From Amycolatopsis acididurans (GTDB lineage Bacteria; Actinomycetota; Actinomycetes; Mycobacteriales; Pseudonocardiaceae): a DNA stretch of 56,732 bases. The notes beneath the pieces were generated by a model, which saw only the letters and a list, made by a program, of their open reading frames with translations, was not told the origin of the DNA and ran no database searches. The stretch is from assembly GCF_012328925.1 (NCBI RefSeq), contig NZ_JAAXLS010000045.1, positions 1 to 56,732 of the forward strand. Direction: 5' to 3'. A program made the translations under genes and the position numbers. Shown here in pieces: positions 16,584-24,273 of the stretch (position 1 is its first letter; each line of letters begins with the position of its first letter).

Positions 16584-18083
16584 GTGTGTGGAATCGTCGC
16601 CGCGGTTGGCGAAGTCGATGTTCAGCTCTGCCGGGAAATGCTGGCCCGTATCAAGCATCGAGGGCCTGACGACACTGGGGAAATCCGCAGGGGAAATGTG
16701 TGGCTGGGCCACCAGCGTCTATCCATTATGGACGTAGCAGGTGGCCATCAGCCGATGACCGATACCGAACGCACCACATATCTCGTCACCAATGGCGAGA
16801 TCTACAACCATCGCCATATTCGCGAGGATCTCGGGCATGACCTGTTCGAGACGGGGTCCGACAGCGAGGCGGCGCTGCACGCGCTGATCGTCGACGGCCC
16901 CGCCGGACTGGCCCGGTTGCGCGGCATGTTCGCGCTGGCGTTCATGACCGAGGACGGGGACTTCCTCGTCGCCCGCGATTCGCTCGGCGTCAAGCCGCTG
17001 TACTGGGCGCGCCGGGACGACGTGACCCTGTTCGCCAGTGAGCTGCGCGCGTTCGACCCCGCGGACCGGCCGCTGGTGGAAAGCTTCCCGCCCGGCCATT
17101 GCTGGAGCCCGAACGGCGGACTGGTGCGCTTCGCCGACGCGGTGCCCGCACGGGTGCGCCCGGCGCGGCGGGCCGAGGAGCCCGGTGTGTGGGACGAGGC
17201 GCTGCTGAAGTCCGTGCGCGAGACCATCGTGACCGCGGTGGAGAACCGGATGATGAGCGACGTCGGCATCGGCGTGTTCCTCTCCGGCGGGCTCGACTCG
17301 GCGATCGTGGCGGCGGTCGCCGCCGAGTACGCGCGCAGGCACAACCAGCCGCTGCCGACGTTCGCGGTCGGCGCGCCCGGCAGTTCCGATCTCGCCGCAG
17401 CGCGGATCGTCGCCGACTACCTCGGCACCGAGCACCACGAGATCGTGATGAGCAAGGAAGACGCGCGGGCCGCGTTGCCCAAGGCGGTACGCGCGATCGA
17501 GCACTATGACCCGTCTCTGGTGCGCAGCTCCGTGCCGAACCTGCTGCTCGCCGAGTACGCCTCGAAGCGTGTGCACGCCGTGCTGACCGGTGAGGGTGCG
17601 GACGAGCTGTTCGCGGGCTACTCCTACTACCACGAGGAGCCCTTCACCGATCCGGATGCGCTGCAGGCCGAGCTGGTGCGCACCGTCAAGGAGCTGCACC
17701 ACCTGAACCTGCAGCGCTGCGACCGCACCACGATGGCCTTCGGCATGGAGGCGCGCGTGCCGTTCCTCGACCGCGACGTCATCGAGCTGGCGCTGTCCAT
17801 CCCGCCCGAGCACAAGCTCGTGACCCCGGAGAAGAAGTTGCTCCGCGAGGCGTTCGAGGGCTGGGTGCCGGAGGAGATCCTCTGGCGCGGCAAGGAACAG
17901 TTCGGCGACGGCTCCGGTGCGAAGGACGTGCTGGAGGACGCGGTGCGCACGTCGCCGGACGTGCGCGCGGCGGACGGGGTCGAGCTGCGCACCCGTGAGG
18001 AGGCGGCGTTCTACTCGATCTGGCGCGAGGAGCTGGCGGGGATTAGGTCGGAGTCGACGCTCGGACTGTTCGCCACCACCTGA
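16584..18083 (+). CDS. asnB: Asparagine synthase, glutamine-hydrolysing
   Basis: The protein has 499 residues and makes asparagine from aspartate, ATP and glutamine-derived ammonia. The start is GTG 16584 because the next codon is the Cys of CGIVAAVGE, which must be residue 2 to act as N-terminal nucleophile; AGGAGGTG lies 10 bases upstream. The glutaminase domain (1-190) shows RGPDDTGE, LGHQRLSIMD and TNGEIYNH. The synthetase domain has the PP-loop VFLSGGLDSAI and GEGADELFAGY. Upstream in-frame codons from 16500 are not part of the protein. Confidence 0.93.
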   Translation: MCGIVAAVGEVDVQLCREMLARIKHRGPDDTGEIRRGNVWLGHQRLSIMDVAGGHQPMTDTERTTYLVTNGEIYNHRHIREDLGHDLFETGSDSEAALHALIVDGPAGLARLRGMFALAFMTEDGDFLVARDSLGVKPLYWARRDDVTLFASELRAFDPADRPLVESFPPGHCWSPNGGLVRFADAVPARVRPARRAEEPGVWDEALLKSVRETIVTAVENRMMSDVGIGVFLSGGLDSAIVAAVAAEYARRHNQPLPTFAVGAPGSSDLAAARIVADYLGTEHHEIVMSKEDARAALPKAVRAIEHYDPSLVRSSVPNLLLAEYASKRVHAVLTGEGADELFAGYSYYHEEPFTDPDALQAELVRTVKELHHLNLQRCDRTTMAFGMEARVPFLDRDVIELALSIPPEHKLVTPEKKLLREAFEGWVPEEILWRGKEQFGDGSGAKDVLEDAVRTSPDVRAADGVELRTREEAAFYSIWREELAGIRSESTLGLFATT

Positions 18084-18132
18084 TCGCGGCGCCCAGGTTG
18101 CCGGTGCCGGTGGCCGCGCGCACGCTGAGGCC

Positions 18133-18390
18133 ATGGCTAAGTGCGATGTATGCGGCAACGACTACCCGATGTCCTTTGAGGTGCGCACTCTGACCGGTGA
18201 CACCTACACCTTCGACAGCCTGGAATGCGCGGCCCAGCGCATCGCCCCGGTGTGCGAGCACTGCGGCTGCCGCATTCTCGGGCACGGTGTTGCCGTCGAG
18301 GGCCGGTTCTTCTGCTGTGCGCACTGCGCACGGGAAAGCGGGTCCGGCCTTGGCACCGAGATCCGCGACACAGTGGGCGCGAATTCCTGA
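18133..18390 (+). CDS. Small Cys-rich metal-binding protein, metallothionein-like
   Basis: This 85-residue protein holds nine Cys residues arranged as CDVCG, one in LECAAQR, CEHCGC and FFCCAHC, plus nearby His residues. This pattern suggests zinc or copper binding, similar to actinobacterial proteins annotated as prokaryotic metallothionein or TRASH-type zinc ribbons. The family call is tentative. The ATG at 18133 starts MAKCDVCG; the open frame upstream is a shadow of asnB. No operon partner is evident. Confidence 0.65.
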   Translation: MAKCDVCGNDYPMSFEVRTLTGDTYTFDSLECAAQRIAPVCEHCGCRILGHGVAVEGRFFCCAHCARESGSGLGTEIRDTVGANS

Positions 18391-18433
18391 AACCCGGCCG
18401 CGCGGGCCTGGCGGAATGTCCGGCTCGAACGGT

Positions 18434-18439
18434 TAGAGT
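18434..18439 (+). promoter_or_regulatory. Candidate -10 box (TAGAGT), first paralogue
   Basis: TAGAGT within GTTAGAGTG lies 40 bases before the ATG at 18479. The same GTTAGAGTG string precedes the second paralogue, at 19212-19220. Confidence 0.4.
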
Positions 18440-18442
18440 GCG

Positions 18443-18461
18443 GCGAGTCGGACCGACTCGC
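18443..18461. promoter_or_regulatory. 19-bp perfect palindrome at the start site of the first paralogue
   Basis: GCGAGTCGG-A-CCGACTCGC is a perfect 9-bp inverted repeat around one base. It sits just downstream of the TAGAGT box and ends one base before the GAGGGGG ribosome site. That position suits a repressor operator. It is absent from the second paralogue. Confidence 0.4.
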
Positions 18462-18478
18462 GAGGGGGCAACGCGCTC

Positions 18479-19174
18479 ATGACTTATCCGCCGCAACAGC
18501 CCGGTGGCCAGGATCCGTACGGCAACCAGGGCCAGTGGGGTCAGCAGCCCGGCGGCTATCCGCCGCCTGGTGGCCAGCCCGGTCAGCCCGGTGGGTACCC
18601 GCCACCGCCCGGTGGCGCGCCTGGCTACCCCGGCGGCCAGCCCGCCGGCGGGTTCCCGCCTGGTGGGCCCCAGCAACCCGGCCAGCCGGGCCAGCAGCAC
18701 TGGGGCCAGCAGCAGCCGTGGGGACAGCCCGGTGAGCAGCAGTCGATGGGCCATCCGGGCGGGTTCGGCGCCGAGCCGCCCAAGAAGAAAAAGACCGGTC
18801 TGATCATCGGGATCGTCGCGGCCGTGGTGGTCCTCGTCGGTGGTGGCGTCACCGCGGCGGTACTGCTGCTCGGCGGTCCGGACCTGTCGACGCCGGAGGG
18901 GCTGCAGGAAGCCGTCGTCGACGCGTACAACGGCAGGAACGTCGACGACTTCCGTCCCCTGCTCTGCGCGGCTCCCAGCGACGGGGACATGAAGAGCCTC
19001 GGTGACGTGCTGGCCAAGATCCCGGCCGGCGTGACCTATTCGGTCGCGAAACCGCCCGCGGTCAAGGGCGACAGCGCCCAGCTGACCCTGCAGGCCGGGG
19101 CGGGCGGGCAGCAGAAGTCCTTCCCGCTGCCGATCAAGAAAAACGGTGACAAATGGTGCGTACCCAACTCCTGA
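18479..19174 (+). CDS. Pro/Gly/Gln-rich N-tail, single-pass membrane protein (paralogue 1)
   Basis: The 231-residue protein has a cytoplasmic tail (1-100) made of GGQPG/YPPPG-type repeats, a basic KKKK stop, one transmembrane helix (about 107-131, GLIIGIVAAVVVLVGGG) and an external domain of about 100 residues that recalls NTF2/DUF4878-like folds (LSTPEGLQEAVVDAYNGRNVDDF). Two external Cys residues may form a disulfide. Function is unknown; such proteins are common in actinomycetes. GAGGGGG lies 10 bases before the ATG. Confidence 0.7.
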   Translation: MTYPPQQPGGQDPYGNQGQWGQQPGGYPPPGGQPGQPGGYPPPPGGAPGYPGGQPAGGFPPGGPQQPGQPGQQHWGQQQPWGQPGEQQSMGHPGGFGAEPPKKKKTGLIIGIVAAVVVLVGGGVTAAVLLLGGPDLSTPEGLQEAVVDAYNGRNVDDFRPLLCAAPSDGDMKSLGDVLAKIPAGVTYSVAKPPAVKGDSAQLTLQAGAGGQQKSFPLPIKKNGDKWCVPNS

Positions 19175-19213
19175 GCTTTCGGCGTTGTGGACCGGCCGGC
19201 CGGTCTTGAGCGT

Positions 19214-19219
19214 TAGAGT
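19214..19219 (+). promoter_or_regulatory. Candidate -10 box (TAGAGT), second paralogue
   Basis: TAGAGT in GTTAGAGTG lies 72 bases before the ATG at 19291, matching the first paralogue's element. The 116-base gap after the first gene thus carries its own promoter. Confidence 0.4.
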
Positions 19220-19290
19220 GCTGCACGACGACTGGGGACTCCTGAAGTCGGCACATCCGATCCACCGATTTCCAAGGAACGAACGCGCTC

Positions 19291-20118
19291 ATGACCTATC
19301 CGCCGCAACAGCCAGGGCCCTATGGCGGCCAGAACCCGTACGGCAACCAGGGCCAGTGGGGCCAGCAGCCGGGCCAGCCCGGTGGCGGCCACCCGCCCGG
19401 CGGTGGCCAGCCCGGCGGCGCCTATCCGCCCAGCGGTCCGCAGCAGTTCGGCCAGCCGGGCCAGCCAGGACAGCAGCCTTGGGGGCAGCAGCCGGGGCAG
19501 CCGCAGCAGGGCCAGTGGGGCCAGCAGCCCGGCCAGCCCGATCCGTGGGGTCAGCAGCCGACCATGGCCTACCCGGGCGGGCCGGGCGGTGAGCCGCCGA
19601 AGAAGAAGACCGGCCTGATCATCGCGATCGTGGCGGCGGTCGTGGTCGTCGTCGGTGGTGGTGTCACCGCCGCGGTGCTGCTGACCGGCAATGACAACAA
19701 CACCGCCGCGCCCGCGCCGAGCAACACCGCGCAGCCGCCGGCCGCCAGCAGCAAGAAGAGCTCCGCTTCGAGCAGCTCGGCGCCGTCCTCGAGCGGAGGT
19801 GCGGGCGGGACGATCGGCGTCGCCTCGCCCGAGCTGCTGCAGCAGGGCATCATCGACATGTTCCAGACCAGGGACGCGTCGAAGGTCACGCAGCTCGTCT
19901 GCGGCGGTGCCAACCAGCAGGAAGTCCAAAGCCTCCAGCAGATTCTCAACGCGTCGCCGCAGGACGCGCAGTACAGCTCCCCGGCGCCTCAGGTCGACAC
20001 GACGGGCGGCACGGGCACGCTCACGCTCCACGGTGAGAGCGCCTCGACCGGGAAGAAGAACGACAGCTCCATCAAGATCATGCGGGTCGGCGGCAACTGG
20101 TGCTTCCAGAACGAGTGA
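19291..20118 (+). CDS. Pro/Gly/Gln-rich N-tail, single-pass membrane protein (paralogue 2)
   Basis: This 275-residue protein starts with the same MTYPPQQPG as its neighbour and has the same plan: GQPGQPGGG-type tail (1-105), KKKTG, one transmembrane helix (about 109-133), then a Ser/Ala-rich stalk (140-172) lacking in paralogue 1, and an external domain with LLQQGIIDMFQTRDASKVTQLVCGG. Two Cys residues are again conserved, near the start and end of the external domain. Tandem duplication followed by divergence is likely. Confidence 0.7.
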   Translation: MTYPPQQPGPYGGQNPYGNQGQWGQQPGQPGGGHPPGGGQPGGAYPPSGPQQFGQPGQPGQQPWGQQPGQPQQGQWGQQPGQPDPWGQQPTMAYPGGPGGEPPKKKTGLIIAIVAAVVVVVGGGVTAAVLLTGNDNNTAAPAPSNTAQPPAASSKKSSASSSSAPSSSGGAGGTIGVASPELLQQGIIDMFQTRDASKVTQLVCGGANQQEVQSLQQILNASPQDAQYSSPAPQVDTTGGTGTLTLHGESASTGKKNDSSIKIMRVGGNWCFQNE

Positions 20119-20124
20119 GCCCGG

Positions 20125-20700
20125 CTACTTCGCCTTGACGGCGGCCTTCGCGGCCTTCTTGAACGCGCGGACCTCGGCCAAGGACTCGGCGCTGGTGACG
20201 TCGGCGATGGAGCGGTGCGAGCCCTCCTCGCCGTACGCGCCGGCCGCCTCGCGCCAGCCCTCCGGGGTCACGCCCAGCTGCTTGCCCAGCAGCGCGACGA
20301 AGATCCGCGCCTTCTGGTCGCCGTAGCCGGGCAGTGCCTTCACCCGCCGCAGCACCTCCTTGCCATCGGGCTTGCCGGACTTCCAGACCTTGTCCGTCCT
20401 GCCGTCGTAGTGCTCCAGGATGTGGTGCGCCAGCGCGTGGACCCGCCGGGCCATCGAGCCTCCGTAGCGGTGGATGGCGGGCGGCTGCACGCACAGCTCC
20501 ACGAACTCCTCGACCGGAGTCTCGGCGATCTTGGTGATGCTGAACCCGTCCATCCGGTCCGCGATCTTCTTCGGCCCCATGAAGGCGTGCTCCATCGGGA
20601 ACTGCTGGTCGAGAAGAAGACCGGTGAGCAGCGCGAACGGGTCGCTGCTCAGCAGCTTGTCGGCCTCTGCGTCACCGGTCAGGCGGAGTTTCTTCGGCAT
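20125..20700 (-). CDS. HhH-GPD-type base excision repair protein
   Basis: The 191-residue protein matches the actinobacterial HhH-GPD family of DNA glycosylase-like proteins: LLLDQQFPMEHAFMGPKKIADRM, ICVQPPAIHRYGGSMARRVHALA-like stretch, and the hairpin VKALPGYGDQKARIFVALLGKQLG. It is shorter than Nth/MutY and lacks a C-terminal iron-sulphur cluster. A catalytic Lys is not obvious. It lies 12 bases after the F420-type oxidoreductase gene, so both are probably co-transcribed. Confidence 0.82.
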   Translation of the reverse strand: MPKKLRLTGDAEADKLLSSDPFALLTGLLLDQQFPMEHAFMGPKKIADRMDGFSITKIAETPVEEFVELCVQPPAIHRYGGSMARRVHALAHHILEHYDGRTDKVWKSGKPDGKEVLRRVKALPGYGDQKARIFVALLGKQLGVTPEGWREAAGAYGEEGSHRSIADVTSAESLAEVRAFKKAAKAAVKAK

Positions 20701-20712
20701 GTCAGCAGCATC

Positions 20713-21546
20713 TCACGCGAGTGGTGCCAGCGCGTTCGCCAGCGGTTCCAGTACGGCGGGCTCGGCGTTGTGCGGCAGGTTCAGCACGACCAGGTCCGCC
20801 CCGGCCTCCCGCCACGCGGCCGCGTCCTCGGCGGCCTGCTCGACACCGCTGTTCATTCGCACGTTGACCGAGCAGGTGATCTCGGCGGGGTCGCGGCCCA
20901 CCTCGGCGCAGTGCGCGTGCAGTGTCTGCTTGAGCTCTCGCCACTCGGCCTGGTTCAGGTTGATCGCGTTCCACTGTTGCGCCCACCGCGCCACCGCGCG
21001 CAGCGTGCGCTTCGGGCCGCGGCCGCCGATGACGATCGGTGGGTGCGGCCGCTGCACCGGCTTCGGTTCGCAGCGGGCGTCGGTGAGCCGGAAGTAGTCG
21101 CCCGCGAAGGTCGTGGTCTCCTGCGACAGCAGCCCGATGATCACCTGCACGCCCTCGTCGAACTGGTCGAACCGCTCCCGCAGCGGCGGCAGTTCGATGC
21201 CGTAGGCGTCGCATTCCTGCTGGTTCCAGCCTGCGCCCAGACCGATGTCGAGCCGTCCGCCGGAGATGATGTCGACGGTCGCGGCCATGTTCGCCAGCAC
21301 GGCCGGATGCCGGTAGATCATGCCCGTGACCTGGCAACCGATGCGGATCCGCCGGGTGGCCTGCGCCATCGCGGCGAGCATCGTCCATCCCTCGTGGTTC
21401 GGTCCGGCGAGGTCGCCGGAGAGCGGATAGAAGTGGTCCCAGTTCCAGGCCGATTCGAAAAGCTCGATGTCGTCCGCGGCGACCCACACGTCGCGCATCC
21501 GAGCCCAGGTCGTGTGTTCCGGTCGCGTCTTGATCCCGAACCGCAT
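20713..21546 (-). CDS. LLM-class F420-dependent oxidoreductase
   Basis: This 277-residue TIM-barrel enzyme belongs to the luciferase-like monooxygenase family. Motifs seen: WNWDHFYPL near residue 35, RIRIGCQVTGMIYRHPAVLANMAATVDIISGGRLDIGLGAGWN, and PPIVIGGRGPKRTLR. Together they are typical of the F420-binding branch. Substrate is unknown. ATG 21546 gives the family start MRFGIKT. It heads an operon with the HhH-GPD gene. Confidence 0.85.
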   Translation of the reverse strand: MRFGIKTRPEHTTWARMRDVWVAADDIELFESAWNWDHFYPLSGDLAGPNHEGWTMLAAMAQATRRIRIGCQVTGMIYRHPAVLANMAATVDIISGGRLDIGLGAGWNQQECDAYGIELPPLRERFDQFDEGVQVIIGLLSQETTTFAGDYFRLTDARCEPKPVQRPHPPIVIGGRGPKRTLRAVARWAQQWNAINLNQAEWRELKQTLHAHCAEVGRDPAEITCSVNVRMNSGVEQAAEDAAAWREAGADLVVLNLPHNAEPAVLEPLANALAPLA

Positions 21547-21634
21547 GAGAGGCAACCTACGCCGAAGGTGGAACGAGCACACCTGCGAAACTGGCATTCG
21601 TCACGCTTTGCGGCGCCGGACGGTGTGCTAGCAG

Positions 21635-21640
21635 TACGCT
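21635..21640 (+). promoter_or_regulatory. Candidate -10 box of icd
   Basis: TACGCT lies 73 bases before the icd ATG, within GTACGCTTGTAC, itself a small palindrome. No clear -35. Confidence 0.3.
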
Positions 21641-21707
21641 TGTACCGCATAGACGCATGTGCTGAGACTACGAAACGCGAGGATCCGCGAGAGGAGCACC
21701 GCTGCTC

Positions 21708-22931
21708 ATGGCCAAAATCAAGGTCGAGGGCACCGTCGTCGAACTCGACGGCGATGAGATGACCCGAATCATCTGGCAGTTCATCAAGGACAAGTTGGTC
21801 CACCCGTACCTGGACATCAACTTGGAGTACTACGACCTGGGCATCGAGGAGCGGGACCGCACCGACGACCAGATCACCGTCGACGCCGCGAACGCGATCA
21901 AGAAGCACGGCGTCGGCGTCAAGTGCGCCACCATCACCCCGGACGAGGCGCGGGTCGAGGAGTTCGGCCTCAAGAAGATGTGGCGGAGCCCCAACGGCAC
22001 CATCCGTAACATCCTCGGCGGCGTCGTGTTCCGCGAGCCGATCATCATCCAGAACATCCCGCGGCTGGTACCGGGCTGGACCAAGCCGATCATCATCGGC
22101 CGTCACGCGCACGGTGACCAGTACAAGGCCACCGACTTCAAGGTGCCCGGCCCCGGCACGGTGACGATCACCTACACGCCCGAGGACGGCTCCGAGCCGA
22201 TGGAGTTCGAGGTCGCCAAGTTCCCCGAGGGCGGCGGCGTCGCGATGGGGATGTACAACTTCCGCAAGTCCATCGAGGACTTCGCGCGCGCCTCCCTGCA
22301 GTACGGCCTCGATCGCGGGCTGCCGGTCTACCTCTCGACGAAGAACACGATCCTCAAGGCCTACGACGGTCAGTTCAAGGACGTCTTCGCCGAGATCTTC
22401 GAGAACGAGTTCAAGGCCGACTTCGACGCCAAGGGCCTGACCTACGAGCACCGGCTGATCGACGACATGGTCGCCGCGTCGCTGAAGTGGGAGGGCGGCT
22501 ACGTCTGGGCGTGCAAGAACTACGACGGTGACGTGCAGTCCGACACGGTCGCGCAGGGCTTCGGCTCGCTCGGCCTGATGACCTCGGTGCTGCGCACACC
22601 GGACGGCCGCACCGTCGAGGCCGAGGCCGCGCACGGCACCGTGACCCGGCACTACCGCCAGCACCAGCAGGGCAAGCCGACCTCCACGAACCCGATCGCG
22701 TCGATCTTCGCGTGGACCCGGGGTCTGGAGCACCGCGGCAAGCTGGACGGCAACTCCGAGTTGGTCGGCTTCGCCAACAAGCTGGAGCAGGTCGTCATCG
22801 AGACCGTCGAGAGCGGCAAGATGACCAAGGATCTGGCGCTGCTGATCGGCAAGGACCAGCCGTTCCAGACCACCGAGGAGTTCCTCGCGACGCTGGATGC
22901 GAACCTGGCCGCGAAGATCAACCGCGGCTGA
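21708..22931 (+). CDS. icd: NADP-dependent isocitrate dehydrogenase (homodimeric, ICD-1 type)
   Basis: The 407-residue TCA-cycle enzyme converts isocitrate to 2-oxoglutarate with NADP. The sequence shows the N-terminal VVELDGDEMTRIIW, WRSPNGTIRNILGG for isocitrate binding, GRHAHGDQYKATDF, IDDMVAASLKW for metal binding and AAHGTVTRHYRQHQQG for NADP. It is of the subfamily shared with eukaryotic cytosolic enzymes and M. tuberculosis ICD-1, not the monomeric actinobacterial form. A GAGAGGAG site precedes the ATG. A strong terminator follows. Confidence 0.95.
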   Translation: MAKIKVEGTVVELDGDEMTRIIWQFIKDKLVHPYLDINLEYYDLGIEERDRTDDQITVDAANAIKKHGVGVKCATITPDEARVEEFGLKKMWRSPNGTIRNILGGVVFREPIIIQNIPRLVPGWTKPIIIGRHAHGDQYKATDFKVPGPGTVTITYTPEDGSEPMEFEVAKFPEGGGVAMGMYNFRKSIEDFARASLQYGLDRGLPVYLSTKNTILKAYDGQFKDVFAEIFENEFKADFDAKGLTYEHRLIDDMVAASLKWEGGYVWACKNYDGDVQSDTVAQGFGSLGLMTSVLRTPDGRTVEAEAAHGTVTRHYRQHQQGKPTSTNPIASIFAWTRGLEHRGKLDGNSELVGFANKLEQVVIETVESGKMTKDLALLIGKDQPFQTTEEFLATLDANLAAKINRG

Positions 22932-22946
22932 ATCCCCGTTCGCCGC

Positions 22947-22983
22947 AAAGGGGCGCGCACCGGTTCGCCGGGCGCGCCCTTTT
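22947..22983 (+). terminator. Rho-independent terminator of icd
   Basis: AAAGGGGCGCGC (22947-22958) pairs with GCGCGCCCTTTT (22972-22983) with one wobble. The 13-base loop and the terminal T-run fit an intrinsic terminator. It lies 16 bases after the icd stop. Confidence 0.8.
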
Positions 22984-22985
22984 CG

Positions 22986-22991
22986 TATCGT
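22986..22991 (+). promoter_or_regulatory. -10 box of a leaderless promoter (frameshifted gene)
   Basis: TATCGT ends six bases before the GTG at 22998, supporting that codon as a real start. Confidence 0.4.
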
Positions 22992-22997
22992 TTCCTG

Positions 22998-23515
22998 GTG
23001 CTGATCAAGGACGGCGACGGCAGGCAGTGGTCGGTCAAGCGGCGGTTCACCGTGGCACCGGGTGGTCCAGCCCCTGAACATCGCCGCGGGGGAGTACGTC
23101 CGCTACCGGGTGCGGCCGCCGCCCGAAGAACGCGTCACGGCGAAGGAACGCAGGCAGCAGCGCAAGCAGCGGCGGGACGCCCGCTTCGGTGACCGGGAGC
23201 TGAAGGGCTGGCAGTGGCTGTTGTTCCCGGTGCTGCTCGCCGGCGCGCTCGTCGTCGGTTTCGTCGGTGAGGCGGTGGAAGCGCTGGTGGCCCTGTTGCG
23301 GCTGGTGGTCTGGCTGGTGCTGTTGCCGTTCTGGTTCGCCGAGTTGCTGGCGCGGGGTGCGATGGGTGTGCCGCTGTGGCTGGCCAGGGTCACCGGGCTC
23401 GCGGGCGAACGCCGCCGGGCCGTTCGATGCCTACCGTGAGCCGGTGCTCGCGTCGGCCCGGGCGGAGGTCGCGGAGCACGCCACCATCTGGTCACAAAAA
23501 GTAGTCACTCGGTAA
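22998..23515 (+). pseudogene. Membrane protein gene broken by two apparent frameshifts
   Basis: Three frames carry G/C-rich third positions in succession. From 22998 the first frame reads MLIKDGDGRQWSVKRRFTV. From about 23062 the second gives a basic stretch (KERRQQRKQRRDARF) and two to three transmembrane segments, then stops at 23439. From about 23410 the third continues AGPFDAYREPVLASARAEVAEHATIWSQ to 23515. Each shift is +1 in the same direction. Related actinomycete proteins join such a W(S/L)VKRR start to membrane segments, so a single gene is likely. It may be decayed or contain sequencing errors. A 125-residue CDS at 23062-23439 is the alternative call. Confidence 0.5.
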
Positions 23516-23626
23516 CTCTCGTTGGCGCCTCCGGGTGGTTTCGCCTTTTCGCCCTGTCCGCCGTCAACTGTGTGTGGCTACGCTTGTCGAGACGTTCGTG
23601 TGCGGCATTCGGCGAGGAGCCTCCCC

Positions 23627-23944
23627 GTGATCCTGGGAATTCCGAAGCGGGTCTTCATCATCGTCGTGGTCCTGGTCGGCATCGGCATCATCTACCTGAT
23701 GGGCATGGACAAGCGGAACTCGGAGGCCACCGGCGGCTCGACCGGCTGCAAGGTCACCGTCACCGCGGACGTGCTGAACGTGCGCGCCGCTCCCGACGCG
23801 AAGTCCGACGTGGTCGGCAAGTTCAACCAGAACGCGGTCACCGGCGCCGAACCCGAGATCCAGAACGGTTTCCGCAAGCTGGCCGAGAACAAGTGGGCCG
23901 CGAACGAGTTCCTGCAGCCGGTGGCCAACACCAACTGCGGGTAG
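23627..23944 (+). CDS. Membrane-anchored bacterial SH3-like protein
   Basis: The protein has 105 residues: an N-terminal transmembrane anchor (about 8-28, VFIIVVVLVGIGIIYLMGM) and an external SH3-like domain with VTADVLNVRAAPDAKSDVVGKF, the usual start of SH3b domains that bind cell wall. GTG 23627 is chosen because GCGAGGAG lies seven bases upstream; the open frame extends upstream to 23522 without domain content. TACGCT at 23579-23584 is a possible -10. Confidence 0.75.
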   Translation: MILGIPKRVFIIVVVLVGIGIIYLMGMDKRNSEATGGSTGCKVTVTADVLNVRAAPDAKSDVVGKFNQNAVTGAEPEIQNGFRKLAENKWAANEFLQPVANTNCG

Positions 23945-23949
23945 CCGCC

Positions 23950-24261
23950 TCATTCCCGGTGCGGGGCGCCGGCGGCCGCCACATCGTCGTAGTGGGGCAG
24001 GCCCACGAGGCTCGCGACCTTGCGTAGCTTGCTCGCCGGCGGAATGACCACCGTCAGGTCCCGCCGCGACAGCAAGGCGTCGAGCGCGGCGAACCCGGCG
24101 CTGTCGAGATAGTCCAGCCCGCCGAGGTCGAGGACCAACGGACCGGAAATCGCCTTCACCTCCGTCTCGAACTCTCCCGCGTTGACGACGTCGATCTCGC
24201 CGGCCACTCTCACCGTGACCGGCCCGGCGGTGCCGGGCTCGATGTGCAGTGTGTAGGCCAC
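23950..24261 (-). CDS. STAS-domain anti-sigma factor antagonist
   Basis: The 103-residue protein is a single STAS domain like RsbV/SpoIIAA. It shows VRVAGEIDVVNAGEF and LVLDLGGLDYLDSAGFAAL, where the Ser of DSAG is the usual phosphorylation site. When dephosphorylated such proteins bind the anti-sigma kinase and free the sigma factor. It starts 12 bases after the 1,249-residue kinase/phosphatase gene, which carries both the matching kinase and phosphatase domains. No sigma factor gene is in the window. Confidence 0.88.
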   Translation of the reverse strand: MAYTLHIEPGTAGPVTVRVAGEIDVVNAGEFETEVKAISGPLVLDLGGLDYLDSAGFAALDALLSRRDLTVVIPPASKLRKVASLVGLPHYDDVAAAGAPHRE

Positions 24262-24273
24262 TGGTGCTTCCCT

